Source: Cryomorphaceae bacterium (lineage in GTDB: Bacteria; Bacteroidota; Bacteroidia; Flavobacteriales_D; Crocinitomicaceae). Taken from it: DNA of 64,000 nt. The notes under the pieces were generated by a model that saw only the letters and a program-made list of their open reading frames with translations, was not told the DNA's origin and made no database searches. Position 1 is the stretch's first letter. Each line of letters opens with the position of its first letter. Position numbers and translations under genes: made by a program. The stretch spans positions 102,440 through 166,439 of the forward strand of contig JAIXUE010000009.1 in NCBI GenBank assembly GCA_027483605.1, written 5' to 3'. Below, in pieces: positions 18,451-27,501 of the stretch.

Positions 18451-18894
18451 TCAAATTCTCCACACTTGTTGCTTGACCTGTAAATCGCGACCACTTGCAT
18501 AGAGCGGAGGTGGTCGGTAGGCTTGATCAATGTTATATTTTTGATTTTCTTGACAAGAAGTGAAAAAAGAAAAATCGAAAACTGGTTTTTGCGCAATATA
18601 AAGCGGTAAAAATTCTATTTCGAAAGAAGAATAAGCCTGATCTACATTGGTTTTTACCACTTGCAGCTCATCGGAACAGCAGTCATTTTCTTGCAAATTG
18701 GCCTCACAAGCAGCCTCATTCTCCGCTTGACAACAAGGAGGGAGCTCCTCATGAGGTTCTTCGCATTGGTGATCAATTTTGAGCAATACCGACGCAAACG
18801 CGCCATCTAGGTCACAAAAATGCTTGTGAATAGGGATGCCGACTTGGAGTGCAAGTTGTAAAATAATTAAAAGGAAAGCAATTAAACTTTTCAC
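18451..18894 (-). CDS. Small Cys-rich exported protein (HYC_CC_PP-like)
   Basis: 147 residues starting with GTG. It has a signal-like hydrophobic N-terminus, then IPIHKHFCDLDG near residue 22, two Cys pairs (PPCC about residue 54, DCC about residue 72) and a late AYRPPPLYAS. This layout resembles the Bacteroidota family called HYC_CC_PP, whose function is unknown. A TAnnTTTG box lies exactly 4 nt upstream of the GTG, which supports that start. The gene precedes the TonB receptor on the same strand. Metal binding by the His/Cys pairs is a guess. Confidence 0.65.
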   Translation of the reverse strand: MKSLIAFLLIILQLALQVGIPIHKHFCDLDGAFASVLLKIDHQCEEPHEELPPCCQAENEAACEANLQENDCCSDELQVVKTNVDQAYSSFEIEFLPLYIAQKPVFDFSFFTSCQENQKYNIDQAYRPPPLYASGRDLQVKQQVWRI

Positions 18895-18898
18895 TTTA

Positions 18899-18906
18899 CA
18901 AAATTA
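18899..18906 (-). promoter_or_regulatory. Promoter -7 box, 4 nt before the GTG of the Cys-rich protein
   Basis: TAATTTTG on the minus strand, separated by four bases from the GTG at 18894. It is another leaderless-type arrangement. Confidence 0.5.
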
Positions 18907-18918
18907 CAAATAATGAAT

Positions 18919-18926
18919 TACCTTTG
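18919..18926 (+). promoter_or_regulatory. Promoter -7 box upstream of purF
   Basis: TACCTTTG matches TAnnTTTG and lies 19 nt before the ATG. TTTAC at 18896-18900 is at about the right distance to be a weak -33 element. It is back to back with the box at 18899-18906. Confidence 0.5.
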
Positions 18927-18945
18927 CGACTCAATTTCTTAGACC

Positions 18946-20847
18946 ATGAGTGATCCGATTAAACACGAGTGTGGCATTGCCCTTTTGAGGCTCAAACAAC
19001 CACTTGAATACTACCTCGAGAAATACGGATCTGCCCTTTGGGGCCTCAACAAAATGCATCTTTTGATGGAAAAACAACACAACCGCGGCCAAGATGGCGC
19101 GGGGATTGCCAACATCAAGCTCGATATGCAGCCCGGCGAGCGCTATATTTCGCGCAGCCGCTCGGTCCAGAAAAACCCAACTCAAGACATCTTCGATCAA
19201 ATCAACGCCAAGTTCAAGGCTATTTACGACGAAAACCCTGACAAGCTCAAAGATGTCAGCTACCTCAAGAAAAACGTAGGTTTTACCGGCGAAGTCTTTT
19301 TGGGGCATTTGCGCTACGGTACCTACGGGCGCAATTCCATCGAGAGCTGCCACCCGTTTTTGCGCCAGTCCAACTGGATGACCCGCAATTTGGTAGTGGC
19401 CGGCAACTTCAACCTCACTAATGTAGATGAACTCTTCGATGTACTCGTAGAACTCGGGCAACACCCTAAAGAAAAATCCGATACCGTTACGGTCATGGAA
19501 AAAATCGGGCATTTCTTAGATGTTGAAAACGACGAACTCTACGCACATTACAAAAGCCTTGGCTATGCCAAAACCGACATCTACGCGCGCATTCAGGACG
19601 AAATCAAAATCGATAAAATTCTGAAAAAAGCTTCTGAACGCTGGGACGGCGGCTACGCAATGGCAGGGCTCTTGGGCCACGGCAGCGCGTTTGTTCTAAG
19701 AGACCCAAGCGGCATTCGCCCAGCATTTTGGTACGAAGACGACGAAATTTGCGTGGTGGCTTCTGAGCGCCCCGTGATCCAAACTGCCTTTAACCTCAAA
19801 GAAGAAGACATCCAAGAACTCAAGCCCGGCCATGCGCTCATCATTGAGAAAAAAGGCCAGGTCAAAGAACTGCAAATCAATGCGCCACGCGAGCTCAAGC
19901 AGTGTTCTTTTGAGCGCATTTACTTCTCTCGAGGCTCAGACGCCGATATCTACAAAGAGCGCAAGGCACTTGGTCGCCTGATCGTCAAGGACGTCCTAGA
20001 CAGCGTTGGCCACGACTACGACAACAGCGTGTTTTCGTTTATTCCGAACACCGCAGAAGTTTCTTTCTACGGCCTCATCAAAGGTTTGGAAGAAGCCCTT
20101 AACCAAGATAAAATCAAGCAAATTCAGGCATTGGGGCCTAACGCGTCCAGCGAAGCACTCTCAGATATCATCAATCGACGTGCGCGCATCGAAAAAATTG
20201 CCATCAAAGACGCCAAGCTGCGCACCTTCATTACCCAAGACGACTCCCGCGACGACCTCGTAGCCCACGTCTACGACATCACTTACGGTTCTGTGCGCCG
20301 CGGCACCGACAACCTGATCGTTATTGACGACAGCATTGTACGCGGCACCACCCTGCGCCAAAGCATCTTGCGCATCTTAGACCGCCTCGGCCCTAAAAAA
20401 ATCGTGGTGGTGTCTTCTGCGCCTCAAATCCGCTACCCAGACTGCTACGGCATCGATATGGCCAAAATGGGCGACTTCATCGCTTTCGAAGCCGCCATTG
20501 CGCTTTTGCGCCAAAGCGGCCAAGCCCACATTATCGACGAAGTCTATAGAGCAGCGCTCGAACAAGTGCAATTGCCCAAAGAACAAGTCAAAAACGTGGT
20601 GCAGCGCATCTACGCACCTTTCTCAGACAAAGAAATCTCTGCCCAAATTGCCAATATGCTCACGCCTGTTGGCATGCAAGCCGAAGTAGAAATCATTTAT
20701 CAAAGCGTAGAAAACCTTCACCAAGCCTGCCCAGGCCACACCGGTGACTGGTACTTTACGGGCAACTACCCTACCCCTGGCGGCAATAAGGTCGTGAACC
20801 GCGCTTTCATCAACTGGATGGAGAAACGCAACGAGCGCGCTTACTAA
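18946..20847 (+). CDS. purF: Amidophosphoribosyltransferase (PurF-type), long Bacteroidota form
   Basis: It catalyses the first committed step of purine synthesis: PRPP plus glutamine to phosphoribosylamine. The 633 residues contain an N-terminal class II glutamine amidotransferase domain, whose catalytic Cys would be Cys9 (KHECGIALLRL) after removal of eight residues. GLNKMHLLMEKQHNRGQDGAG and LRYGTYGRNS are typical of this domain. The PRTase PRPP loop is VIDDSIVRGTT at about residues 459-469. It is longer than the E. coli enzyme (about 505 residues), with extra C-terminal sequence, as in other Bacteroidota. It converges on waaA with a 4-bp overlap. Confidence 0.88.
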   Translation: MSDPIKHECGIALLRLKQPLEYYLEKYGSALWGLNKMHLLMEKQHNRGQDGAGIANIKLDMQPGERYISRSRSVQKNPTQDIFDQINAKFKAIYDENPDKLKDVSYLKKNVGFTGEVFLGHLRYGTYGRNSIESCHPFLRQSNWMTRNLVVAGNFNLTNVDELFDVLVELGQHPKEKSDTVTVMEKIGHFLDVENDELYAHYKSLGYAKTDIYARIQDEIKIDKILKKASERWDGGYAMAGLLGHGSAFVLRDPSGIRPAFWYEDDEICVVASERPVIQTAFNLKEEDIQELKPGHALIIEKKGQVKELQINAPRELKQCSFERIYFSRGSDADIYKERKALGRLIVKDVLDSVGHDYDNSVFSFIPNTAEVSFYGLIKGLEEALNQDKIKQIQALGPNASSEALSDIINRRARIEKIAIKDAKLRTFITQDDSRDDLVAHVYDITYGSVRRGTDNLIVIDDSIVRGTTLRQSILRILDRLGPKKIVVVSSAPQIRYPDCYGIDMAKMGDFIAFEAAIALLRQSGQAHIIDEVYRAALEQVQLPKEQVKNVVQRIYAPFSDKEISAQIANMLTPVGMQAEVEIIYQSVENLHQACPGHTGDWYFTGNYPTPGGNKVVNRAFINWMEKRNERAY

Positions 20848-22070
20848 CTGATCAACTCAGCACTTATTTTAACTTGCAATTTGAAAACTTTCGATTCAAT
20901 GATGGCCTGCACGTCTTTTTGATTTTCCATCAAAGAGAGGAGTTTTTGATCGAGCCCTTCTGCCGTCTCAACTACCTGCGCAAAACCCAAATCTATGAAC
21001 TGCTGCGCCTCGGGAAATTTCTCATGCTTCGGCCCAAACAAAACCGGTAAGCCATAGGCCAAGGGCTCTAAAATATTGTGCAAACTGCCGCTAAAGCCAC
21101 CACCCACAAAAGCCACCGAACCATACTGATAAGCCGCACTGAGGTGGCCAATGGTGTCTAAAATCAAGATTTGGTGTTGCGCAAGGTTTGAATTTTCAAG
21201 CTCCGAATAAAAAAGCGCTGTTGGGAATTGCGTTTTTAACTGATTCAAATGGCCTTTGGAAAGATCATGTGGCGCAATTAAGATTTTGAATTGCTCAAGA
21301 GCGTTTGGCTTTTTCTGAAGGAATTCCAATAACAGCGCTTCTTCAGCGGGCCAACTACTACCCAAGATGAGAAGTGGCGCAGCACCCACAAATTGTTCAA
21401 TGAGGGCATTGGGCTTGGCCTTTGCTTTGGCCGCTAGTACCCGATTGAAGCGCAAGTCACCTAAAATTTCTATCTTTTCTGGTTCGATACCAATTGTTAA
21501 AAGAAGTTGCTGAGTTTGTTGGTTTTGCACGCCAAAGTAAGCTACGCGCTGCAAGGCCCTTCTAAAAAACCCACCATACCACTTGAAATATACTTGCGAA
21601 GATCGCAACATGGTCGAGACCGAATAGATAGCTACTTGCGCTTTTTGCGCTTCCCTCAGCATATTGGGCCAGAATTCATATTTGGGCACATACAAGCGCG
21701 AAGCGCCTACGGCCTTCACCAAACGCCGCATCTGACCCGGAAGGTCTGTGGGTAAATAAAACACAGCAAAAGGTTCAAAACCACGTTTGTGAAAATGTTG
21801 CATCCCCGACGGCGAATAAAAACTCACAACAATTTCAACACTTGGGTCTGCAGCAACACAGGCCTCGATGAGCGGCAAAGCCATGTCGTATTCACCTAAA
21901 GACGCGCAATGAAACCAGTAGCGTTTATGGCCAGTTTTGGGTAAGTTTTGAAGGATGGCCCAGGTTGCTCTCCGACCCAAAACCAAAGCTTTGGCTTTCG
22001 GGTGCCAAAGGGAGGCCAACTTCAAGATCAGTTGGTAAATGCCAATGAAGAAAGAATAAAGTGGGCCCAT
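20844..22070 (-). CDS. waaA: 3-deoxy-D-manno-octulosonic acid (Kdo) transferase
   Basis: It transfers Kdo from CMP-Kdo to lipid A precursor at the inner-membrane face. The 408-residue product has an N-terminal membrane anchor, WFHCASLGEYDMALPLIEA (the Glu is the expected catalytic base), SFYSPSGMQHF, PKYEFWPNML, LILGSSWPAEEALLLE and FVGGGFSGSLHNILEPLAYG, all WaaA signatures. A TTG at 22073 is possible, but the ATG at 22070 is better and overlaps the upstream stop by one base. It shows that the organism makes Kdo-containing LPS. Confidence 0.93.
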   Translation of the reverse strand: MGPLYSFFIGIYQLILKLASLWHPKAKALVLGRRATWAILQNLPKTGHKRYWFHCASLGEYDMALPLIEACVAADPSVEIVVSFYSPSGMQHFHKRGFEPFAVFYLPTDLPGQMRRLVKAVGASRLYVPKYEFWPNMLREAQKAQVAIYSVSTMLRSSQVYFKWYGGFFRRALQRVAYFGVQNQQTQQLLLTIGIEPEKIEILGDLRFNRVLAAKAKAKPNALIEQFVGAAPLLILGSSWPAEEALLLEFLQKKPNALEQFKILIAPHDLSKGHLNQLKTQFPTALFYSELENSNLAQHQILILDTIGHLSAAYQYGSVAFVGGGFSGSLHNILEPLAYGLPVLFGPKHEKFPEAQQFIDLGFAQVVETAEGLDQKLLSLMENQKDVQAIIESKVFKLQVKISAELIS

Positions 22071-22897
22071 CAATTATAATAAAACTCCCTCGGCTCCGCC
22101 GAATAAAAAGGAATATACCAACCGATGCGAAAGCCGGTTTGGAGGTCGAGGCGGCGGGCGGTGGAGACAGGCACATCTGGCTCGTCAAAATTGATGGTGC
22201 GGCGGTTGTAGGTGAAGCCTTGTTGGAAATAGAGACCGGCGTAGAAGCTTGCAGAGCCGCGGTTGTTGAGAAAGGAGTAGCCGATGAATTGTTGGGTGTT
22301 GAGGCCGGTTGTGAGGCGGTCATAGCCTTTTTTATAATCGAGCTCGATTTGCGGCACAACGTTGTCATTGGTTTCGATGCGCAGGCGGTGCAGCATGTAG
22401 CCGCCGCTTAGCTGGACTAAAATGCCGCTGTTGCGGTTGCTTTGGTTGAGCGGGAACAACCTGCCTACGTAGGCGTTGGCGTGGACGCCGCGTGGATATA
22501 CAAACACAGCGGCCGGTAGGCCGAGGTCATTGGTGATGTTGCCGGAAGCATCTACCAAATGGTCAAAAATCCCGGTAAATTTCACGTTGTCTGAGAACCA
22601 AAAATCGGATTCGATGCCAAAACTCCAATTGCTTTTGAGTTTGTAGCCCGCCGTAAAACCCACGCGGTTGAAATAACCATAGCGCGCTGCAAGGTCTCCA
22701 CCTGTGAAGGCTCCACCGTAGTGGATACCCACCACCGGGATGGCGAGTGCTTCTGAGCCAGATACCTGGGCCTTGACAGGAGTGAACGCAAAAAATACAA
22801 TAAGTACGGTGAACGCAAGATCAGGGCGCTTCTTGCTGTAATAAAAAGCTCCTGAAATTTGAACGATCAACTTTAATAACATGTGTATCATAAGCAT
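22070..22897 (-). CDS. Outer-membrane beta-barrel protein with displaced start
   Basis: Up to 275 residues. The mature part, after a predicted cut near VKAQ, is a strand-rich Bacteroidota barrel with a Tyr/Phe-rich C-terminus. Its signal peptide begins at KKRPDLAFTVLIVFFAF, but there is no ATG there. The only ATGs (22897, 22891, 22882) lie inside the end of the upstream ATPase gene, which stops at 22821 within the signal peptide. The true start is therefore uncertain: either an odd N-terminal extension is used, or the native start was lost when the ATPase gene arrived. Confidence 0.6.
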   Translation of the reverse strand: MLMIHMLLKLIVQISGAFYYSKKRPDLAFTVLIVFFAFTPVKAQVSGSEALAIPVVGIHYGGAFTGGDLAARYGYFNRVGFTAGYKLKSNWSFGIESDFWFSDNVKFTGIFDHLVDASGNITNDLGLPAAVFVYPRGVHANAYVGRLFPLNQSNRNSGILVQLSGGYMLHRLRIETNDNVVPQIELDYKKGYDRLTTGLNTQQFIGYSFLNNRGSASFYAGLYFQQGFTYNRRTINFDEPDVPVSTARRLDLQTGFRIGWYIPFYSAEPREFYYN

Positions 22898-23954
22898 TTA
22901 AAAAGGTCTTTGGAATCCGAAACTTTGCCTTCGGATTCCATTTAAATTCATAAGCCGTTATTTGACCGTCGATTTCTTCAATGTAGTCAACTTCTTGCTT
23001 GGCGGTTGTTCTCCAAAAATAAGAATTGGTATGCAGCCTTTGGTAATGATTTGCTTTTTTCTTTTCTGCAATTAAAAAATTTTCCCAAAGTGCACCGATA
23101 TCGTTGCGCATCTGTAGCGCAGCAAAATTTCCTATAACTGCATTGCGTATGCCATTGTCATAAAAATAGTATTTCTTTTTAGCCTTGATTTCGTTGCGTA
23201 AATTGCGACTTAGGCTGTGGAGTGGAAAAATGACATAACTTTTAATCAGCAAATCAATGTAATGGGTAACTGTCTGGTTATCGGCACCTATTAACTGTGC
23301 AATTTCGTGATGAGACACCTCATTACCAATTTGAAATGCGAGCGCTTGTAATATTCTAGGCAGTAATTCTGGCTTTTTTACTTTACCTCCTAATGCAAAT
23401 AAATCTTTGTATAGGTAACTTTCTGACAACTGCATGAGTAGTTCACGTTCCTCTCCGGGATGTGTGAGTACTTCTGGATAAAATCCATATATCAAACGCA
23501 ATTCTAATTGTTGTTCTGCTTTTAAGTAACCCACGTATTGTTCGAACTCTAGCCAAGAAATTGGAAAAAGTTGATATTCCCATTTTCTTCCGGTAAGTGG
23601 TTCATTGGTTATATTTCTCAGTTCAAAAGCGGAAGAGCCACTTACCAATACCTGACAAGTGGTGATTTGATCTGTAATGAGCTTTAATGTGAGGCCAATA
23701 TTTTCGATTCGCTGCGCCTCGTCTATAAATACATACTGATGCACACCAATAAGTTGTTTCAGTTGTTCAGTATTCATATGAGCCAAGAGCAACCGAACAG
23801 TCGGATCATCGCCATTTAAAAACAACACATTTTTATCAGACAATAAGGTATTGATAAGTGTTGTTTTGCCCACCTGCCTTGGACCTAAAAGAATGAGCGC
23901 TTTATGCTGATTTAGCCTAGCCCTCAACTCCTCATAAAGTATGCGTTTGATCAT
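22821..23954 (-). CDS. AAA ATPase with DUF4143 (first of three)
   Basis: 377 residues. Walker A GPRQVGKTTL is at residues 23-32, Walker B YVFIDEAQRI near 70-80, and sensor VLVSGSSAFEL follows. The middle has the winged-helix segment with HHEIAQLIGADNQTVTHYIDLL. The C-terminal DUF4143 part is restriction-endonuclease-like, with EVDYIEEIDGQITAYEFKW matching the E-x-D...E-x-K pattern. The family is widespread in accessory DNA of Bacteroidota and archaea and its function is not known. Its last codons overlap the next gene's signal peptide. Confidence 0.88.
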   Translation of the reverse strand: MIKRILYEELRARLNQHKALILLGPRQVGKTTLINTLLSDKNVLFLNGDDPTVRLLLAHMNTEQLKQLIGVHQYVFIDEAQRIENIGLTLKLITDQITTCQVLVSGSSAFELRNITNEPLTGRKWEYQLFPISWLEFEQYVGYLKAEQQLELRLIYGFYPEVLTHPGEERELLMQLSESYLYKDLFALGGKVKKPELLPRILQALAFQIGNEVSHHEIAQLIGADNQTVTHYIDLLIKSYVIFPLHSLSRNLRNEIKAKKKYYFYDNGIRNAVIGNFAALQMRNDIGALWENFLIAEKKKANHYQRLHTNSYFWRTTAKQEVDYIEEIDGQITAYEFKWNPKAKFRIPKTFLNAYDTHVIKVDRSNFRSFLLQQEAP

Positions 23955-24146
23955 CTTTTTTTACGTGAAGTTAAGCAAATACCTTCTTATAATCGCAAAA
24001 TATTATATTTTTAATTTGTTTTAAATCGCAAAAAATAATACTTTTTTTATGTTTTAATCTTTGAAAAAGGAATGAAGCTGCACAAAAAACCCCACCGAAG
24101 TGGGGCTTAAAAAATAAATCAAATGAAGCTGCTGAGCTCGGCTTGC
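23955..24146. other. Intergenic gap, A+T-rich
   Basis: 192 bp between wzc and the ATPase gene. Apart from the terminator at 24084-24105 it holds A+T-rich sequence with two similar stretches around 23996-24041 (each with ATCGCAAAA followed by poly-T/A). No gene was seen. Confidence 0.6.
24084..24105 (-). terminator. Rho-independent terminator after wzc
   Basis: Read on the minus strand: CCCCAC, loop TTCG, GTGGGG, then six Ts. This is a 6-bp G+C stem closed by a UUCG tetraloop, a strong intrinsic terminator about 40 bp after the wzc stop. Confidence 0.9.
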
Positions 24147-26675
24147 TTACTTCTTGCCAAAGCGCTTGCGCAAAATGCGCACAAACGGGAAGGCCTTTTC
24201 TAAGAAGCGTTGGAGCTTGGATTTCTTCTTTTTGGGTTTGTCGAAGTATTCGGCGCCATAGCCAGAACCGTAGCGCTGACCGTAGCCATAACCATAGCCG
24301 TAACCATAACCGTAGCCATAGCCGTAACCGTAGCCGTAGCCTGAACCATAGCCGTAGCCGTAGCCATAGCCTTTACCCATGAGATCCGTGGCATTGACCA
24401 AAACAACCAAATTTGGAATTTTTTTGTCGTGGTAGAGGCCGGCCGGAATGCTGAGTAAGCGACGGTCGAGGTGCTCGGCACGCGCTACGTAAATAGTGAG
24501 GTCGGCAAATTTGGAAAGGTGCAGGGAGTCTGCAACAAGGGCCACCGGCGCGGTATCGATGATCACGTAATCAAAACGGCGCTGTGCCTCTTCAATGAGT
24601 TCAGCCAAGCGCTCTCTCAACAACAACTCAGAAGGATTCGGTGGAATGTCGCCTGAGAGCATGTAGTACATATTGGCATTGCCAGGGTCTTGAACCAAGA
24701 GATCATCGAAAGTCAGGCTGTCGTTGACAATATAGTTAGAGACGCCTGCAGCAGCAGTGATATCGAGGTAGCGCCCAATTTTGGGTGCACGGAGGTCTAG
24801 ACCGATTACCACCACTTTTTTGTCGGAATGCGAGAGGGTATGGCCCATGTTGATGGAGATGAAGGTCTTGCCCTCGCCTGCAATACTGGAGGTGAACATG
24901 ATGGTTTTGCAGGGCTTGTCCTTTTTGTCTTCTAGCAAGAAGTTCATGTTGGAGCGCACCATGCGGAAGGCCTCGGCAATGTGCGTACGAGCGTTTTTGG
25001 TGGCTACTACCGAACGTTGGTCGTCTTCTCCCTTTGGGATTTCGCCAATGGCCGGGAGCTTGAATTTGATGAGGTCGTGGATGCCGTGGAGCTTGCTATC
25101 GAGCAAGTACTTGAGGTAAATGAGGCCAAAAGGAATGAGCAAGCCGAGGGCAACGCCAAAAATGTAGTATTTGCTGCGGTTGGGCGAAATCGGCACGCCG
25201 TTGGAGGCCGGCTCTAAAATGATTTTGGTGTTGCCGATAGAAGCCGCAGTAGAGATTTCGTTTTCTTCGCGTTTTTGAAGCAAGAAGATGTAGAGTGTTT
25301 CTTTGATTTTTTGCTGGCGCTCGATGTCGCGGAACTGGCGCTCAAAAGCAGGTACGTTGGCTATTTTGCCTTGGTAGCGGCGCTCTTGGTCGTTCAATGA
25401 AGCCAAGATGATTTTGAGGCGCGACTTGTTGGCCTTGAGGCCATCTTCCATGGTGGTGCGCAAGCCTTGGAGCTGCTCTTCCATGCGCAGTACTTGCGGG
25501 TTGTTGGGCTTGGAGTTTTTGAGCAGGCGCTCGCGGTCTAGGATGAGTTTGTTGTATTGAGTGGTGATTGCTACAATGGTACCGTCTTCAAAACCGAGGT
25601 TAGACGGCAAGAGCGTAGTGTTGGTGTTGTGCTTGGCGAGGTAGTCTTGGAGGTACTCAGAGAGCTTGAGCTGTACGTTGGTCTCGATGATTTTGGCTTC
25701 GGTGGCGTCGCGCTTAGAGAGGTAGCTTTGGCCGTCGGTCATGACGTCCACGAGTTGGTGTTCTTGCTTGAAAGACTCTGCGTCTTTCTCGACCTCGCCA
25801 AGCTCTTTGGAGAGGTAGGCCATGCGGTCGTTGATGAAGTTGGTGGTGTTGCGCGCTACTTCGTTTTGATCGTCGATTTTTTCTTGGCGGTGCGCATCGA
25901 TGAGCGCCCGAATAATGGCGTTGTTCTTTTCGATGACGGGCCCTTGCATGCTGATGGCAATGAGGTCGGAGGTTTTATCGGCGCGGTCAATGACGATACT
26001 GCCATTGAGGCCAGCCGCCACGCCTTCTAAGGGGCTCAGGCCAATGAGAAAGGTGTTGCCGATGGTGCCGCTGCCAAAGTTGGCTGTTTTGTCAAAAGAG
26101 ATGGTACCGATACTGGTGGCAATGGGCGCATTGAAGTTGTGCTTGCCGAGGTATTCGGTTTCGTTCATGGTGAGCTCATAGCGGCCCGAACTCAAGACCG
26201 TTAACTCAAATTGGGTACTGATGTTGTACAACAAAGAATCGGGGCCCACCGCACGAATGACCACCGGGCTGTTGTTCCACATTTCTGACTTCTTGATGCC
26301 TGCGTTTTGGCCCACCATTTTGTAGGTTTTGTGCAGCTCGAGCTGTGCGGCTACCGAACGCAGAATAGTTGGGGTCTTGAATAGGGCAATTTCGTTGCCA
26401 ATTGCCATGCGCTCAGGGAACAAGCTGATGCCGGTGTTGGCGTTGAGGCCACTCAAGACATCGTTTTCTTTGGCATTTTGAATAAGGATGGTAGCGCTGC
26501 TCTGATAGATATTGGTAGAGTAGCGCAGCATGGTGTAGGCGATGAATACCGATAGCCCAACGCCAATGACAAACCACAGCCAATAATGCAGGTAGCGGTC
26601 TATGAGCTCCCGGACGTTGATTTTGGGCTCGGGTGGCTCTTGGTTGAGCAGGTTTTGTTGGAGGTCTTCGGACAT
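24147..26675 (-). CDS. wzc: Polysaccharide co-polymerase / tyrosine autokinase (Wzc-type) with Gly-Tyr tail
   Basis: 842 residues. The N-terminal Wzz domain has a membrane segment near residue 32 and a periplasmic coiled-coil region (about 60-480). A second membrane segment (about 505-525) leads to a cytoplasmic BY-kinase domain. Walker A SSIAGEGKTF is near 596-605, the A' motif reads VVVIGLDLRAP and Walker B YVIIDTAPV. The tail at about 768-803 is an almost pure Gly-Tyr repeat, then a basic end (KPKKKKSKLQRFLEK). BY-kinases phosphorylate C-terminal Tyr clusters in trans to control chain length and export. The start overlaps the wza stop (TAATG). Confidence 0.93.
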   Translation of the reverse strand: MSEDLQQNLLNQEPPEPKINVRELIDRYLHYWLWFVIGVGLSVFIAYTMLRYSTNIYQSSATILIQNAKENDVLSGLNANTGISLFPERMAIGNEIALFKTPTILRSVAAQLELHKTYKMVGQNAGIKKSEMWNNSPVVIRAVGPDSLLYNISTQFELTVLSSGRYELTMNETEYLGKHNFNAPIATSIGTISFDKTANFGSGTIGNTFLIGLSPLEGVAAGLNGSIVIDRADKTSDLIAISMQGPVIEKNNAIIRALIDAHRQEKIDDQNEVARNTTNFINDRMAYLSKELGEVEKDAESFKQEHQLVDVMTDGQSYLSKRDATEAKIIETNVQLKLSEYLQDYLAKHNTNTTLLPSNLGFEDGTIVAITTQYNKLILDRERLLKNSKPNNPQVLRMEEQLQGLRTTMEDGLKANKSRLKIILASLNDQERRYQGKIANVPAFERQFRDIERQQKIKETLYIFLLQKREENEISTAASIGNTKIILEPASNGVPISPNRSKYYIFGVALGLLIPFGLIYLKYLLDSKLHGIHDLIKFKLPAIGEIPKGEDDQRSVVATKNARTHIAEAFRMVRSNMNFLLEDKKDKPCKTIMFTSSIAGEGKTFISINMGHTLSHSDKKVVVIGLDLRAPKIGRYLDITAAAGVSNYIVNDSLTFDDLLVQDPGNANMYYMLSGDIPPNPSELLLRERLAELIEEAQRRFDYVIIDTAPVALVADSLHLSKFADLTIYVARAEHLDRRLLSIPAGLYHDKKIPNLVVLVNATDLMGKGYGYGYGYGSGYGYGYGYGYGYGYGYGYGYGQRYGSGYGAEYFDKPKKKKSKLQRFLEKAFPFVRILRKRFGKK
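24254..24378 (-). repeat. Gly-Tyr codon repeat encoding the Wzc tyrosine cluster
   Basis: A run of GGY-TAY codons encoding about 17 tyrosines, broken only by GS, QR and AE pairs. Gly and Tyr codons alternate between their two synonyms irregularly, so the repeat is not a perfect DNA duplication and looks maintained at protein level. Confidence 0.92.
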
Positions 26676-27487
26676 TATTTCGTGAGTGAAATGATGGTGT
26701 ATAAGGATAAGAATATGGAAATGGCGGTGGTGCCAAGTTGGGTAAAGGTCTGGAAGTTGGTGCCCTGGAAGTTGGCAGTGAAGTTGGGCTCCACGTAAAT
26801 GATGTCGTTTTGGCGGATGTAATAGGCTGGTGAGTTGTAGAGGTCTTTGCTGGTGAGGTCTAGGCGGTATTCGGTGCGTTGGCCATTGACTTCGCGCACC
26901 AAAAGTACGTTGTTGCGCAAGCCCGTGATTTGTAAGTCACCAGCTTTGGCAATCGCCTCCAAGATAGTGAGGCGTTCGGTGCCCACTGGAACCATTTGCA
27001 CGCCGGGCGCCTTCACTTGGCCCAAAACCGTAAACTTGAAGTTCATGAGTTGGATATTCACCACAACGTCTTGGACATAAACCTCGAGTTGCTTTTGCAA
27101 ATACTCAACCGCCTCTAAGCGCGTGAGGCCCGCGAGTTTCACAAAACCCAAAACTGGAAAGTTGATGTTGCCGTTGATGTCAATGACGTAAGAGAGGCCG
27201 GCACCACCCATCATTTGGGGGTTTTGCATCATGCCACCTTGGCCGCCACCTTGGGTGTTGGAAGAATAAAAGAACTGAAAAGGTGCAAGGCTTTCCATGT
27301 CGGAGCCACCTACCATGATGTTGAGTTGGTCGTCTGTGCGCAGGCGCACTTGGTAGTCTGGCTGCACTGTAGTTTGGTCGGCGCCTTGCTGCAAATACAC
27401 GAGTTTTTCGCGGGTTTTACACGAGGTAATGGCGAGCAGCAGCAGCACAAAGAAGCCACAACGTTGGATGAGGAAAGGTAAATTCAT
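26675..27487 (-). CDS. wza: Polysaccharide export lipoprotein (Wza-type)
   Basis: 270 residues with a lipobox LLAITSC (Cys23 lipidated). A Poly_export domain follows (about residues 45-150, with YVIDINGNINFPVLGFVKL), then an SLBB domain (FTVLGQVKAPGVQMVP) and a C-terminal hydrophobic segment. It forms or feeds the outer-membrane export channel partnered with Wzc. The frame is open up to 27532, but the ATG at 27487 starts directly at the lipoprotein signal. A promoter box lies 14 bp upstream. Confidence 0.92.
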   Translation of the reverse strand: MNLPFLIQRCGFFVLLLLAITSCKTREKLVYLQQGADQTTVQPDYQVRLRTDDQLNIMVGGSDMESLAPFQFFYSSNTQGGGQGGMMQNPQMMGGAGLSYVIDINGNINFPVLGFVKLAGLTRLEAVEYLQKQLEVYVQDVVVNIQLMNFKFTVLGQVKAPGVQMVPVGTERLTILEAIAKAGDLQITGLRNNVLLVREVNGQRTEYRLDLTSKDLYNSPAYYIRQNDIIYVEPNFTANFQGTNFQTFTQLGTTAISIFLSLYTIISLTK

Positions 27488-27501
27488 AAAAAATAGTCGG
27501 G

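Noticed and set aside
23955..24083. Possible small RNA upstream of the wzc terminator
   Set aside because: The strong hairpin at 24084-24105 is well explained as the wzc terminator, and no promoter was seen for a separate RNA.
24254..24378. Gly-Tyr coding repeat as an interspersed or CRISPR-like repeat
   Set aside because: It is in frame inside wzc, has irregular synonymous codons and no spacers.
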